The position numbers and the translations under genes are program-made. Under the pieces are notes generated by a model. That model worked only from the letters and a program-made list of their open reading frames with translations, searched no databases and was not told where the DNA came from. Source: Acidimicrobiales bacterium (GTDB lineage Bacteria; Actinomycetota; Acidimicrobiia; Acidimicrobiales; SHLQ01). Taken from it: 64,000 bases of DNA. The stretch covers positions 142,103 through 206,102 of the forward strand of contig JAHDEJ010000004.1 in NCBI GenBank assembly GCA_020628865.1, written 5' to 3'. The stretch's first letter is position 1. Each line of letters opens with the position of its first letter. Below are positions 18,074-26,897 of this stretch, one piece after another.

Positions 18074-19591
18074 TCAACCGCAGGGTGTGTCGATGCGTTC
18101 CTGTCCGGTGTGGGTGCGAAGCTCGTAGGTCGCACCGTTCGGAGCGTTGCGGTCGACGAAGTTGTCGACCCCACGTCCGAGCGTGGCCAGCCACTTGCCG
18201 TTTCGACGGATCACGTGCCGGCCGCCATCATCGGTCCACTCGAGGCGGACCGTGTCGCCGTCGCGTGCCACCACGCAGTCCGGCGTGTTGCCGTCGCCCT
18301 CGACGCACGCGCGGGTCGTGACACCACCGCCACGAATGACGTAGGTGGCACCCGCCGGAGCATTCAGGTCGACGTAGCTGGTGGTTCCGTTCGTGAGCGT
18401 GGTGAGCCAGGAACCGTTTCGGCGGACTGCCGGGGTCCGTCCGTCGTCGCTCCAACTGAGCGTCACGGTGTCGCCGGTTCGCGTGGCCGTGCAGCCGTCG
18501 CCAACCGGGGTGGGCACTGCCGGGGGCGCCGGGTCGGCTCCGCCACCGTCACCGTCGTTGCCACCGCCACCACCGCCAGCGACGATGTCTGCCCGATAGA
18601 AGTTGTCGTTGGCGAGGCGGGTCGCCGCACTCAGCGCAGAGCTGCTCGAGTCCAACCACCAGTCGCAGTTGTTGTTGCCGTTCGGGCTGTCGTCGTAGTG
18701 GAAGTAGAGGATCGCCGCGAAGCGATCCTTGTACTCGCCAGACTTGAACAGGGCACGGGTCTCGTCGAGCCACTGTGCCTTCTGTCCGTTGTTGCCCTCG
18801 GGTGTGCCGAACTCGGCGAGGATCAGCTGCTTGGAGGGATGCTTGCGGGCGAATCGCATGAACGGTTCGAGGCCTTCCTCGAGGGTGTCCCAGCTGTCGT
18901 TGTTGTCGCGGCAGGTGGCCCAGTTGTACTCCTGGACCGAGATGTAGTCGACGACGTCGTCGCCCGGGTACCACTTCTCTGCGATGCGACGGTCGTTCGG
19001 GTGGATGTCGCCGACCTCGAATGCCCAGGACGTCATGATCCAGGCGAAGCGCACGTTGTCCACGCCCTGCTGTTCGAACACGTCGTGGAGTTTGCGGAAT
19101 GCGGCCTTGTAGTCGGAGCTCGTGCCGAAGCCCAGGTTCTTCTTGTGTTCGGGTTCGTGATGGAAGCCCAGCACAACGGTGTCGCCGTAGCGCTTCACGC
19201 CGCTCGCCAGCGCCAGCATTTCGTTGTGGATCTTCGAACCGGGTTGGGCGTTGGCGATGTCGCTCCAACGGACTTCCTGGCCGTTGCCTCGCTGCGGCTT
19301 GATCGATGCCATGAGCTGGCGGTCGCCGTCACGGATCCAGCGATGGAACTTCTTGTCCTCGCCGATCGAATCGTCCCACTTGCTGAAGGTGCGAACCATG
19401 GGGAGGGTGGTGCCGAGTTGTCGCTCGAGCCTTTCGATTGCCGTCGTGTTGGTGAGCCCGTCCACCGGGGCGGCGTACGCCCCGAATGCGACTCCGTTGT
19501 CGAGTGCTTCCGCTTCGCCGACGAGCCCTGTTGTCAGAGTGCCTGCGACCATCAGGAGTGCGAGCACGCACCCCGTCGTCATTGTTTTCAT
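18074..19591 (-). CDS. Secreted GH26-like glycoside hydrolase with two C-terminal Cys-bounded modules
   Basis: A 505-residue protein from ATG 19591 with GGGAGG five bases upstream and a signal peptide ending near residue 29. The catalytic-domain pattern fits clan GH-A, family GH26: His145-Glu146 in VLGFHHEPEH as acid/base and Glu260 in ILAEFGTPEG as nucleophile. GH26 enzymes usually cut beta-mannans, though this is a divergent member. A Gly/Pro linker follows residue 350, then modules at 367-429 and 439-504 like those in the two propeller proteins. This is the only member of the trio with a predicted catalytic activity. Confidence 0.78.
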   Translation of the reverse strand: MKTMTTGCVLALLMVAGTLTTGLVGEAEALDNGVAFGAYAAPVDGLTNTTAIERLERQLGTTLPMVRTFSKWDDSIGEDKKFHRWIRDGDRQLMASIKPQRGNGQEVRWSDIANAQPGSKIHNEMLALASGVKRYGDTVVLGFHHEPEHKKNLGFGTSSDYKAAFRKLHDVFEQQGVDNVRFAWIMTSWAFEVGDIHPNDRRIAEKWYPGDDVVDYISVQEYNWATCRDNNDSWDTLEEGLEPFMRFARKHPSKQLILAEFGTPEGNNGQKAQWLDETRALFKSGEYKDRFAAILYFHYDDSPNGNNNCDWWLDSSSSALSAATRLANDNFYRADIVAGGGGGGNDGDGGGADPAPPAVPTPVGDGCTATRTGDTVTLSWSDDGRTPAVRRNGSWLTTLTNGTTSYVDLNAPAGATYVIRGGGVTTRACVEGDGNTPDCVVARDGDTVRLEWTDDGGRHVIRRNGKWLATLGRGVDNFVDRNAPNGATYELRTHTGQERIDTPCG

Positions 19592-19738
19592 GTGTGCCTC
19601 CCACACCGCGCCGGACCACACACTAGGTGGTCGTAACGAAAATGCAACATCATGTCGAGTGGGTTACAGCGATGTAGTTTGTCAACGATCGCGCCCGCCG
19701 TTGCCTCGCCGCGATCAACACCACATTCCGCGGTCACT

Positions 19739-19795
19739 TCACTACAGGTGGGGGCAGCCCCCGGATGTGAGGGAGTGCGCGCGGAGGGTGCTGAT
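19739..19795 (-). repeat. Palindromic dispersed repeat, copy 2 (inverted)
   Basis: Read on the minus strand, this segment aligns with the repeat at 9456-9507, sharing CTCCGCGCGCAC, CTCACA and the GGGGGC/GCCCCC core. Here the arms outside the core are degenerate (GGTGGGGG and CCCCCGGA). It sits between the GH26 gene and nadC. The two copies in opposite orientation bracket panC to the end of the accessory block. Confidence 0.6.
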
Positions 19796-19832
19796 GGCGG
19801 AGGGTGTGCAGGCCAGGAAGTAGCGTGGAGGC

Positions 19833-20708
19833 GTGTCCCGGTACCTTGATCCTCCCTTGCACGAGGTGCGCGACGTCGTCACCCGTGCGCTCGCTGAAGA
19901 CCTGACGCCGCTGGGCGACCTCACCGCCACGCTCCTGCCCGACGGCGTGACCGCAACGGCGTCCTATGTCGCACGCGACGCCGGAGCCATCGCCGGTGCC
20001 GCCTGCGCCAAGGAGACCTTTCGCCAGGTCGACGCCGACCTCGTGGTCGACTGGCGGGTGGCCGACGGCACGGTGGTGGAGCCGATGACCACCATCGCCA
20101 CGGTGCGTGGATCGCTCGAGTCCATCCTCATCGCCGAGCGGACCTCCCTGAACTTCCTCATGTATCTGAGTGGAATCGCCACCAACACCCGACGGTACGT
20201 CGATGCGGCCGACGGTGGCGCCCAGGTGTGGGACACCCGCAAGACGACTCCCGGACTGCGATCCCTCGAGAAGGCGGCGGTGCGATCGGGCGGCGCCCGC
20301 AACCATCGCGGCAACCTCAGCGACTGGATCATGCTGAAGGACAATCACCTCATGGGTCTCCCGATCGCCGACGGCGTCGCCCTGTCCCGCGAGCGATGGC
20401 CGGGACGGACCGTGCACGTCGAAGCAGACCGGCTCGAACAGGTCGAAGCGGCGGTGGAAGCGGGCGCCGACGCGATCCTGCTCGACAACATGGACGTCGA
20501 GACGCTGCGTGCGGCGGTGGCCCGGGTCGATGAACTCGTCGACGGTGGACGCCGCCCCCTGCTCGAAGCCAGCGGCGGCATCGACCTCACCACGATCGGA
20601 CCGATCAGCCACACGGGCGTCGACATGATCTCGACGTCGAAGCTGTCGTTCGGCGCCCCAACGCTCGACATCGGGCTCGACATCACCCCGGACCAGGTCT
20701 CCGCCTGA
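19833..20708 (+). CDS. nadC: Nicotinate-nucleotide pyrophosphorylase (carboxylating)
   Basis: A 291-residue quinolinate phosphoribosyltransferase making nicotinate mononucleotide in NAD synthesis. Motifs are LAEDLTPLGDLT, RTSLNFLMYLSGIAT, WDTRKTTPGLR, GGARNHRGNLSDWIMLKDNH, and DAILLDNMDVE. GTG start at 19833 is preceded by GGAGG immediately upstream. It occupies the place where panD sits in the M. tuberculosis gene order. coaX begins on its last base (TGATG). Confidence 0.94.
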   Translation: MSRYLDPPLHEVRDVVTRALAEDLTPLGDLTATLLPDGVTATASYVARDAGAIAGAACAKETFRQVDADLVVDWRVADGTVVEPMTTIATVRGSLESILIAERTSLNFLMYLSGIATNTRRYVDAADGGAQVWDTRKTTPGLRSLEKAAVRSGGARNHRGNLSDWIMLKDNHLMGLPIADGVALSRERWPGRTVHVEADRLEQVEAAVEAGADAILLDNMDVETLRAAVARVDELVDGGRRPLLEASGGIDLTTIGPISHTGVDMISTSKLSFGAPTLDIGLDITPDQVSA

Positions 20709-21508
20709 TGGGGGCCAGCTACCTCCTCGCCATCGACGTCGGGAACACCCAGACCACCTTCGGCCTGTTCGACCTCGACGCAGGAGGGGTGACCGCAGAC
20801 GACGGCCTCGTCGATCACTGGAAGGTCGCCACACAACTCGGGCGCACCGACGACGAGCTCGCAGGACTCGTCGGAAGCTTCTTCCGCCTGGCTCGCGTCG
20901 ACCTCGACGACCTCGGTGGCGTCGCCGTGTGTTCGGCCGTGCCGCGGTTCCTCACCACCATCACCGGCATGGTCGAACGCTTCACCGATCTCGCCCCGAC
21001 CGTGATCGGGCCGGGCGTGAAGACCGGCATGCCCATTCGATACGACAACCCACGCGAGGCCGGTGCGGACCGCATCGCCAATGCCGTCGCTGCGTACGAG
21101 CTCTTCGGCGGGCCGGCGATCGTCGTGGACCTCGGTACGGCGACCAACTTCGACATCGTGTCGGATCGGGGAGAGTTCCTCGGCGGAGCCATCCAGCCCG
21201 GCCTCGAGATCTCGCTCGACGCCCTCACCCGCAGCGCGGCCGCTCTCGCCGACGTCGAACTTCGGGTGCCGAGCAGCGTGATCGGAACCTCGACCGTCGA
21301 GGGTCTCCAGTCCGGAGCGATGTACGGCTACGCCGCGTCGATCGACGGCATGGTCGCCCGGTTCCGAGAAGAACTCGGCCAGGACGCAACCGTCGTGGCG
21401 ACCGGGGGGCTGGCCACACTGATCTCGCCGGTAGCGTCAAGCATCGAGCACGTGGAGCCCCATCTGGCGCTGCACGGACTGCGCATCATCCACTCGAGGA
21501 ACACCTGA
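20708..21508 (+). CDS. coaX: Type III pantothenate kinase
   Basis: A 266-residue ASKHA-fold kinase that phosphorylates pantothenate in CoA synthesis. Features are LAIDVGNTQTTFGLF (phosphate-1), GADRIANAVAAYE, VVDLGTATNFD and GAIQPGLEISLDAL. Overlaps nadC by one base. With panC 10 kb upstream it restores part of the usual panC-panD-coaX-lysS order. Confidence 0.93.
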   Translation: MGASYLLAIDVGNTQTTFGLFDLDAGGVTADDGLVDHWKVATQLGRTDDELAGLVGSFFRLARVDLDDLGGVAVCSAVPRFLTTITGMVERFTDLAPTVIGPGVKTGMPIRYDNPREAGADRIANAVAAYELFGGPAIVVDLGTATNFDIVSDRGEFLGGAIQPGLEISLDALTRSAAALADVELRVPSSVIGTSTVEGLQSGAMYGYAASIDGMVARFREELGQDATVVATGGLATLISPVASSIEHVEPHLALHGLRIIHSRNT

Positions 21509-21512
21509 ACCC

Positions 21513-23018
21513 ATGACCGAAGAATCGACCGACGCCGCGGAGACCACCGAGGCGCGAACGTTCGACATTCCCTATCGCTTCGAGGTCGACGCGACCGCCG
21601 CCGCGCTCCATGCCAAGCACGATGGACTCGAGGACGGCGAAGAAACCGGAACGACCGCCACCGTCGCCGGCCGGCTGATGTTGAAGCGGGATCAGGGCAA
21701 GATTGTCTTCGGTGTCGTGCAGGACGGCACCGGCCGCATCCAGATCTTTGCGCCCGCCAAGACGACGCCGGAGTTCGAAGCCTTCACGAAGCTGAGCCTG
21801 GGCGACTGGATCGGCGTCACCGGCGAGGTGATCAAGACGCGGCGCGGCGAGCTGTCGATCCGTCCGAGCGCTTGGACGGTGTTGGCACCGACGCGACGTC
21901 CTTTCCCGGACAAGTGGCATGGCATCACCGATCCCGACACCCGGTATCGCCAGCGCTATGTGGACCTCTGGGTGTCCGAGGAGTCCAATGCGGCGCTGCG
22001 GGCTCGCAGCCGCATCATGTCGTTGACCCGACGCTGGCTCGAGGATCGAGACTTCATGGAGGTCGAAACGCCGATCTTCCACAGCATCGCGAGCGGTGCC
22101 ATGGCTCGGCCGTTCACCACCCATCACAATGCGCTGGACATCGACCTCTTTCTCCGAATCGCCCCGGAGCTGTATCTCAAGCGTCTGACCGTCGGCGGCT
22201 TCGAGCGCGTCTTCGAGATCGGACGGGTGTTCCGCAACGAAGGCATCAGCACCCGGCACAACCCCGAGTTCACGATGCTCGAGCTGTACTGGGCATACGC
22301 CGATTATCACGACGTGATGGAGCTCGTCGAGCAGCTCGTCTCGCACCTGGCGATGGAGATCTGCGGCACGACGACCATCGAGTACGACGGGCGCGAGCTC
22401 GAGCTCGCGGCACCGTGGAAGCGGGCGTCGATGACGGATCTCATCGCTGAACACACCGGTCTCGATCTGTCGGTGGACATGGACCGCGACGCGCTGGCCG
22501 ACATCGCCCGTGAACAGGGCGTCGAGGTGAAGGACCACTACGGCCCCGGCAAGCTCATCCTCGAGATCTACGAGAAGACGACCGAGTCGCAGCTGTGGGG
22601 TCCGGTGTTCGTCACGGACTATCCGAAGGAGGTCTCGCCGCTGTCGCGTGACCACCGTATCGAGCCGGGGCTGACCGAGCGCTTCGAAGCGATCGTGGCC
22701 GGCCGCGAGCTGTGCAACGCCTTCTCCGAACTCATCGATCCGGACGAGCAGCTCGAACGCTTCGAAGGTCAGGAAGCCGACCGTGCTGCCGGTGATGCCG
22801 AGGCAATGGGCATGGATCTGGACTACATCCGGGCGCTCGAGTACGGACTTCCGCCGACCGGTGGCCTCGGTATCGGCATGGACCGCTTGGTGATGCTGCT
22901 CACGGGCAGCACGACGATCCGGGATGTCGTGTTGTTCCCGACCCTGCGGGCCGAACAGGTGCACAACGCCGACGAGGCGACGCCGGAAGAGGACGATGAA
23001 GGATCGCAGACTGCGTGA
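21513..23018 (+). CDS. lysS: Lysyl-tRNA synthetase (class II)
   Basis: A 501-residue enzyme with an N-terminal OB-fold anticodon-binding domain (residues about 55-150) and a class II catalytic core. Motif 1 region is FMEVETPIFHSIASGA, motif 2 is FRNEGISTRHNPEFTMLE and motif 3 is GLGIGMDRLVMLLTG. ATG at 21513 follows GAGGA; length is typical. The next gene starts within its stop codon (GTGA). Confidence 0.95.
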   Translation: MTEESTDAAETTEARTFDIPYRFEVDATAAALHAKHDGLEDGEETGTTATVAGRLMLKRDQGKIVFGVVQDGTGRIQIFAPAKTTPEFEAFTKLSLGDWIGVTGEVIKTRRGELSIRPSAWTVLAPTRRPFPDKWHGITDPDTRYRQRYVDLWVSEESNAALRARSRIMSLTRRWLEDRDFMEVETPIFHSIASGAMARPFTTHHNALDIDLFLRIAPELYLKRLTVGGFERVFEIGRVFRNEGISTRHNPEFTMLELYWAYADYHDVMELVEQLVSHLAMEICGTTTIEYDGRELELAAPWKRASMTDLIAEHTGLDLSVDMDRDALADIAREQGVEVKDHYGPGKLILEIYEKTTESQLWGPVFVTDYPKEVSPLSRDHRIEPGLTERFEAIVAGRELCNAFSELIDPDEQLERFEGQEADRAAGDAEAMGMDLDYIRALEYGLPPTGGLGIGMDRLVMLLTGSTTIRDVVLFPTLRAEQVHNADEATPEEDDEGSQTA

Positions 23019-23755
23019 GCGCTGACCACGAGGTCGCGGCGGCGCTGGCGGGCGAAGCCGCGGAGCGGTTGCTCGAACTGCAGGAGCGCGCGGTGCAGAC
23101 CCGCACCACCGGATGGCAGCTCGAGTACACGGGCGACGAGGTGGCTCACGATCTGCTGATGGGCCGCCTGGGCCACGAACGTCCCGATGACCCGGTGCTC
23201 TCCGAGGAGGGAACGGATCGGCGAAGCGAACGAGTCGATGCGACCCGGGCGTGGATCGTGGATCCGCTCGATGGGTCGGCGGGATTCGGCGCCGGTTCGG
23301 TCGAGTGGGCCGTGCATGTTGCGTTGACGACGGATGGCACGCCGACGGCGGCGGCGATCGGGGTGCCGGGGCTTGGTGGCGTCTTCTCGACCGGTGAGGT
23401 CGCTGCGCTGACCGAGATGCCGGATCGGCGCCCGATCGTGGTGACGGGCCGGAGCAAGGCCTGGTCCGTCGGTCGGCACCTCGCCGAGGTGCTCGATGCC
23501 GATCTCGTCAGCTGTGGTTCGTCGGGGTTCAAGACCGCATTGGTGCTCGCCGGACACGCTGATGTGTACGTGCATCCGTCGCCGTTGTACGAGTGGGACG
23601 TGTGTGCTCCCGCCGCGGTTGCGGCCGCCCATGGTTTGGCGGTCTGTGACCCGTTCGGCGCGGACCTGCACTACAACTCGTTCGACCCGGTGGTCCCCGG
23701 TTTGATCGTGGCCCGGCCGGAACTTCTGGAGCGGACACTCGCCGCGCTGCGCTGA
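23015..23755 (+). CDS. Inositol monophosphatase/CysQ-family phosphatase
   Basis: A 246-residue metal-dependent phosphatase. It has SEEGTDRR (EE motif), the metal site WIVDPLDGSAGF (DPLDG) and the C-terminal YEWDVCAPAAVAAAHG (WD motif). The family removes phosphate from inositol phosphates or 3'-phosphoadenosine 5'-phosphate; the CysQ branch recycles PAP from sulfate assimilation. It is coupled to lysS. Which substrate applies cannot be decided from sequence alone. Confidence 0.85.
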   Translation: MSADHEVAAALAGEAAERLLELQERAVQTRTTGWQLEYTGDEVAHDLLMGRLGHERPDDPVLSEEGTDRRSERVDATRAWIVDPLDGSAGFGAGSVEWAVHVALTTDGTPTAAAIGVPGLGGVFSTGEVAALTEMPDRRPIVVTGRSKAWSVGRHLAEVLDADLVSCGSSGFKTALVLAGHADVYVHPSPLYEWDVCAPAAVAAAHGLAVCDPFGADLHYNSFDPVVPGLIVARPELLERTLAALR

Positions 23756-23929
23756 TCCCACGACCTCCGACCGTTGTGGTCTGCCCGGCGGATGCCACGC
23801 ACCGCAGCCATTGGGTGATTGATCCGGTATCGCCCTCCCGGGGAGCGGTTCGGCGTACACTTCCAGAGCGGTCGGAGTCACGCATTGCGTGATCAGGGGC
23901 ACTCGTCGGTGGACAGAAAGCCCTTCGCC
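23756..23929 (+). promoter_or_regulatory. Promoter region of sugar transferase pair with palindromic operator
   Basis: A TACACT hexamer (23856-23861) is a good -10 candidate. Sixteen bases after it lies a palindrome TCACGCA-T-TGCGTGA (23878-23892), positioned where a repressor would block initiation. The start codon follows about 40 bases later. The regulator is unknown. Confidence 0.45.
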
Positions 23930-25396
23930 ATGCCCGCACAGCCTCTCAAATTCCCACGCATCGTGACGATGCAGGATTCCATGTTCACGCAGCAAGAGGT
24001 CTACACTCAGACCCAAATGGCTGCAGAGCTGCCCACCCGCGCAACCCGGACGCCGCTGGCGCTCGGGGACGCGTTTCTTGCTCTGTTGGTCGTGGTGGCG
24101 GGGACTGCGGCGACAGAGGGCACCGCAGGCTTCGACGCGCCCACGATGATGCTCGGAATCGGCGGTGCGATCGCCCTCGTGACGGCGCTGTGGTGGCAGA
24201 ACGCCTACGTCATCACCCGTTCGATTCGCTGGAATGGCGATGGCTCCCTGCTCGCACGGTCGGTTGCGCTCGTTTCGGTCGGGATGATCGTCGCTGGGTG
24301 GCTGTTCGAGCTGACGCACGGTCGGTTGTGGCAGGTTGCGATCACCCTCGGCTGGCTGGTTGCGATGTTCGCGCTTCGATTCGTGCTCTCTCGTCGGGCC
24401 GAGCAGCACACGGCTCCGGTCAAGGTCATCATCGCCGGCAACACCCTGGATGCACTTGCGGTTCGGCTCGCCCTGCGCTCCGATCCACGCACGTCGTACG
24501 ACGTGCAGGGCTTCGTGATGGATCGCCTCGACGACGACGTCCCCCACCTCGTCACCCAGCTTGCGCTCGGTTCGATCGATCACCTGCCGCACGTGGTGCG
24601 CAAGACCGGCGCCGAGCTCGTCGTCGTCTGCCTCGGAGCGATGGACGCCGAACGATTCGCCCCGATGGTGCGCGAACTCAACGTCGACGGTGTGGACGTC
24701 GCCCTCAGCACCGGCCTCGGCAAGGTCGCGCTGCGCCGCGTCAACCTCGGCCATGTTTCCGGCCGACCGCTGGTCCGCATCACGCCCGCCCCGCTCGGCG
24801 GCTGGCACATGGCCACGAAGCGTCTGTTCGACATCGTGGGGTCGGCGCTTCTGATCGCCCTGACGGCACCCATCATGGTGCTGACCGCGGTGGCCATTCG
24901 GATCGAAGACGGCGGCAAGGCGATATTTCGTCAAACCCGCGTAGGAAAATCCGGCGTGCCGTTCACGATCTACAAGTTCCGGACGATGGTCGAGAATGCC
25001 GAAGACCTGCAGATCGACCTCACCAACGACCACGACGGTCCGGTTTTCAAGATGCGGGGCGATCCACGTATCACGAGGATCGGCCGGCTCCTGCGCAAGA
25101 CGTCGATGGACGAACTTCCGCAGCTCTTCAACATCTTCAACGGGGACATGAGCCTCGTTGGGCCCCGGCCACTGCCGGTGCACGAGGTGGAGGCGGCTCC
25201 CGCGAGCTTCCTCGACCGTCAGGCGGTCAAACCCGGCCTGACCGGCCGTTGGCAGGTGTCGGGTCGTTCCGACACCGGCTTTGCCGAGCTCGACGAGTTG
25301 GACCGCTGGTATGTGGACAACTGGTCGCTCGGACAGGATCTCGAGATCCTGGCCCGGACCGTTCCCGCCGTGCTCCTCGCACGCGGCGCGCGCTGA
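23930..25396 (+). CDS. Polyprenyl-phosphate sugar-phosphate transferase (exopolysaccharide priming)
   Basis: A 488-residue WbaP/EpsL-type enzyme. An N-terminal set of membrane helices (about 40-160) is followed by a Rossmann-like CoA-binding-type region. The C-terminal bacterial sugar transferase domain has KRLFDIVGSALLIAL, FRQTRVGKSGVPFTIYKFRT, KTSMDELPQLFNIFNGDMS and LVGPRPLPVHE. It transfers a sugar-phosphate from a UDP-sugar to undecaprenyl phosphate to begin polysaccharide assembly. ATG at 23930 is chosen; ATG at 23969 is possible. Confidence 0.85.
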   Translation: MPAQPLKFPRIVTMQDSMFTQQEVYTQTQMAAELPTRATRTPLALGDAFLALLVVVAGTAATEGTAGFDAPTMMLGIGGAIALVTALWWQNAYVITRSIRWNGDGSLLARSVALVSVGMIVAGWLFELTHGRLWQVAITLGWLVAMFALRFVLSRRAEQHTAPVKVIIAGNTLDALAVRLALRSDPRTSYDVQGFVMDRLDDDVPHLVTQLALGSIDHLPHVVRKTGAELVVVCLGAMDAERFAPMVRELNVDGVDVALSTGLGKVALRRVNLGHVSGRPLVRITPAPLGGWHMATKRLFDIVGSALLIALTAPIMVLTAVAIRIEDGGKAIFRQTRVGKSGVPFTIYKFRTMVENAEDLQIDLTNDHDGPVFKMRGDPRITRIGRLLRKTSMDELPQLFNIFNGDMSLVGPRPLPVHEVEAAPASFLDRQAVKPGLTGRWQVSGRSDTGFAELDELDRWYVDNWSLGQDLEILARTVPAVLLARGAR

Positions 25397-25415
25397 CGCA
25401 GATTCGGAGCTCACC

Positions 25416-26879
25416 GTGACTGCACAGCCCACACCTCCCACCTTTTCCGTTCGCCGCCCAGAAACGCCGGGCGAGATCGGGCCCGGCCTTCGCCTCGTTC
25501 AGGGCGAAGCCAACCGGCGCCACGCCCGCAACCTTGCTCGAGTGGCCGTTGACGTCGCCTTGATGTTGCTCATCATGGTGCTCACGACCGTCCGTTTCTG
25601 GGGCGCCGATCACCTGACGACGAGCGAGGCCTTCCGCCTCGGTCTCGTGGTGTCGCCGTTCGTTCTCGGCCAGATGGGCTGGATCGGTCTCTACGACCGC
25701 GTGCAGAGCCGCCGATGGCCGGCCGCCGTGCTCGTCGTCGGCCGCGCAGTGCTGAGCGGCGCTGTCCTGTTCTCGCTTGCGGCGTTCTTCGCCGAGACCG
25801 GCGACGGCGCTCGCAACTGGATTCTCATCGTCACGGCCCTGTGGCTGCTGACGCTCTCGCTGCATCACGGACTGCGGGCCTGGAGCCGTACCGGTACCGT
25901 TCACAGCCGTGTGATCGTGGCCGGAAGCCCGCGGGAAGCGGTCGCCATGCGGGCCACGCTCCGCGCCGACCGACGCCACGACTACGACGTGGTCGGGTTC
26001 GTGATCGACCGGCTCGACGATGACGTCCCGCAGATCGTGGCCGACATGGCGTTGGGCGCCATCGACGACCTCCCACATCTGGTCGACCGGTACGAGGTCG
26101 ACCAGGTCATGTTCTGCATGGGCGGCTTGAACGGCACGAAGTTTGCCCCGATCGCCCGCGCGGTGAACGCCAAGGGCATCGCCGTGTCGCTCACCGGCCT
26201 CGGCAACGTCGCCGTCCGCCGCGTCGGGTTGACCCACGTGCAGGGCCAGCCGGTGGTTTCCATTGCGCCCGCCGTCCGGGTCGGTTGGCGGATGTGGATC
26301 AAGCGTGGGGTCGACATCGCCGTGTCTGCGCTCCTGCTCACGCTCCTGTCGCCGCTGCTGCTGACTGTCGCTGCGGCGATTCGAATCGTCGACGGGCACT
26401 CGCCGATCTTCAAGCAACAGCGACTGGGCAAGGGCGGCGTCCCGTTCGGTATCTACAAGTTCCGGAGCATGGTCGTCGGCGCCGAGAAACTCACGGTCGA
26501 CCTGACCAACGACCACGACGGCCCGGTCTTCAAGATGAAGGGCGATCCTCGGATCACGAAGATCGGTGGCTTCATCCGCAAGACGTCGATCGACGAGCTC
26601 CCACAGTTGTGGAATGTGCTTCGCGGGGAGATGAGCCTCGTTGGCCCACGGCCGCTGCTCCAGCATGAGGTGGAGGCGGCTCCGGCCAGCTTCCGTGACC
26701 GTGAGGCCGTCATGCCGGGCATGACGGGCCAGTGGCAGGTCTCCGGCCGCTCGGACACGGACTTCGATCAGCTCGACGAACTCGACCGGTGGTACGTGGA
26801 CAACTGGTCGCTCAGCAACGACCTCGGCATCCTCGCAAGGACGGTTCCGGCCGTGCTGCTCCAGCGCGGCGCCCGCTGA
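25416..26879 (+). CDS. Second polyprenyl-phosphate sugar-phosphate transferase (tandem paralogue)
   Basis: A 487-residue paralogue of the preceding protein, starting GTG at 25416 with GGAG six bases upstream. It keeps the helix bundle, the central nucleotide-binding-like domain (VIVAGSPREAVAMRATLRA) and the catalytic domain (KFRSMVVGAEKL, KTSIDELPQLWNVLRGEMS, LVGPRPLLQHE). Long stretches are nearly identical to the first copy (DRLDDDVP, VDLTNDHDGPVFKM), pointing to a tandem duplication that may have diverged in sugar choice. Confidence 0.85.
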   Translation: MTAQPTPPTFSVRRPETPGEIGPGLRLVQGEANRRHARNLARVAVDVALMLLIMVLTTVRFWGADHLTTSEAFRLGLVVSPFVLGQMGWIGLYDRVQSRRWPAAVLVVGRAVLSGAVLFSLAAFFAETGDGARNWILIVTALWLLTLSLHHGLRAWSRTGTVHSRVIVAGSPREAVAMRATLRADRRHDYDVVGFVIDRLDDDVPQIVADMALGAIDDLPHLVDRYEVDQVMFCMGGLNGTKFAPIARAVNAKGIAVSLTGLGNVAVRRVGLTHVQGQPVVSIAPAVRVGWRMWIKRGVDIAVSALLLTLLSPLLLTVAAAIRIVDGHSPIFKQQRLGKGGVPFGIYKFRSMVVGAEKLTVDLTNDHDGPVFKMKGDPRITKIGGFIRKTSIDELPQLWNVLRGEMSLVGPRPLLQHEVEAAPASFRDREAVMPGMTGQWQVSGRSDTDFDQLDELDRWYVDNWSLSNDLGILARTVPAVLLQRGAR

Positions 26880-26897
26880 CGTTCGAGCGGGCGAGGT

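Noticed and set aside
22823..25441. An 872-codon minus-strand frame opposite lysS, cysQ-like and the sugar transferase
   Set aside because: Antisense shadow of three well-supported genes, caused by high GC.
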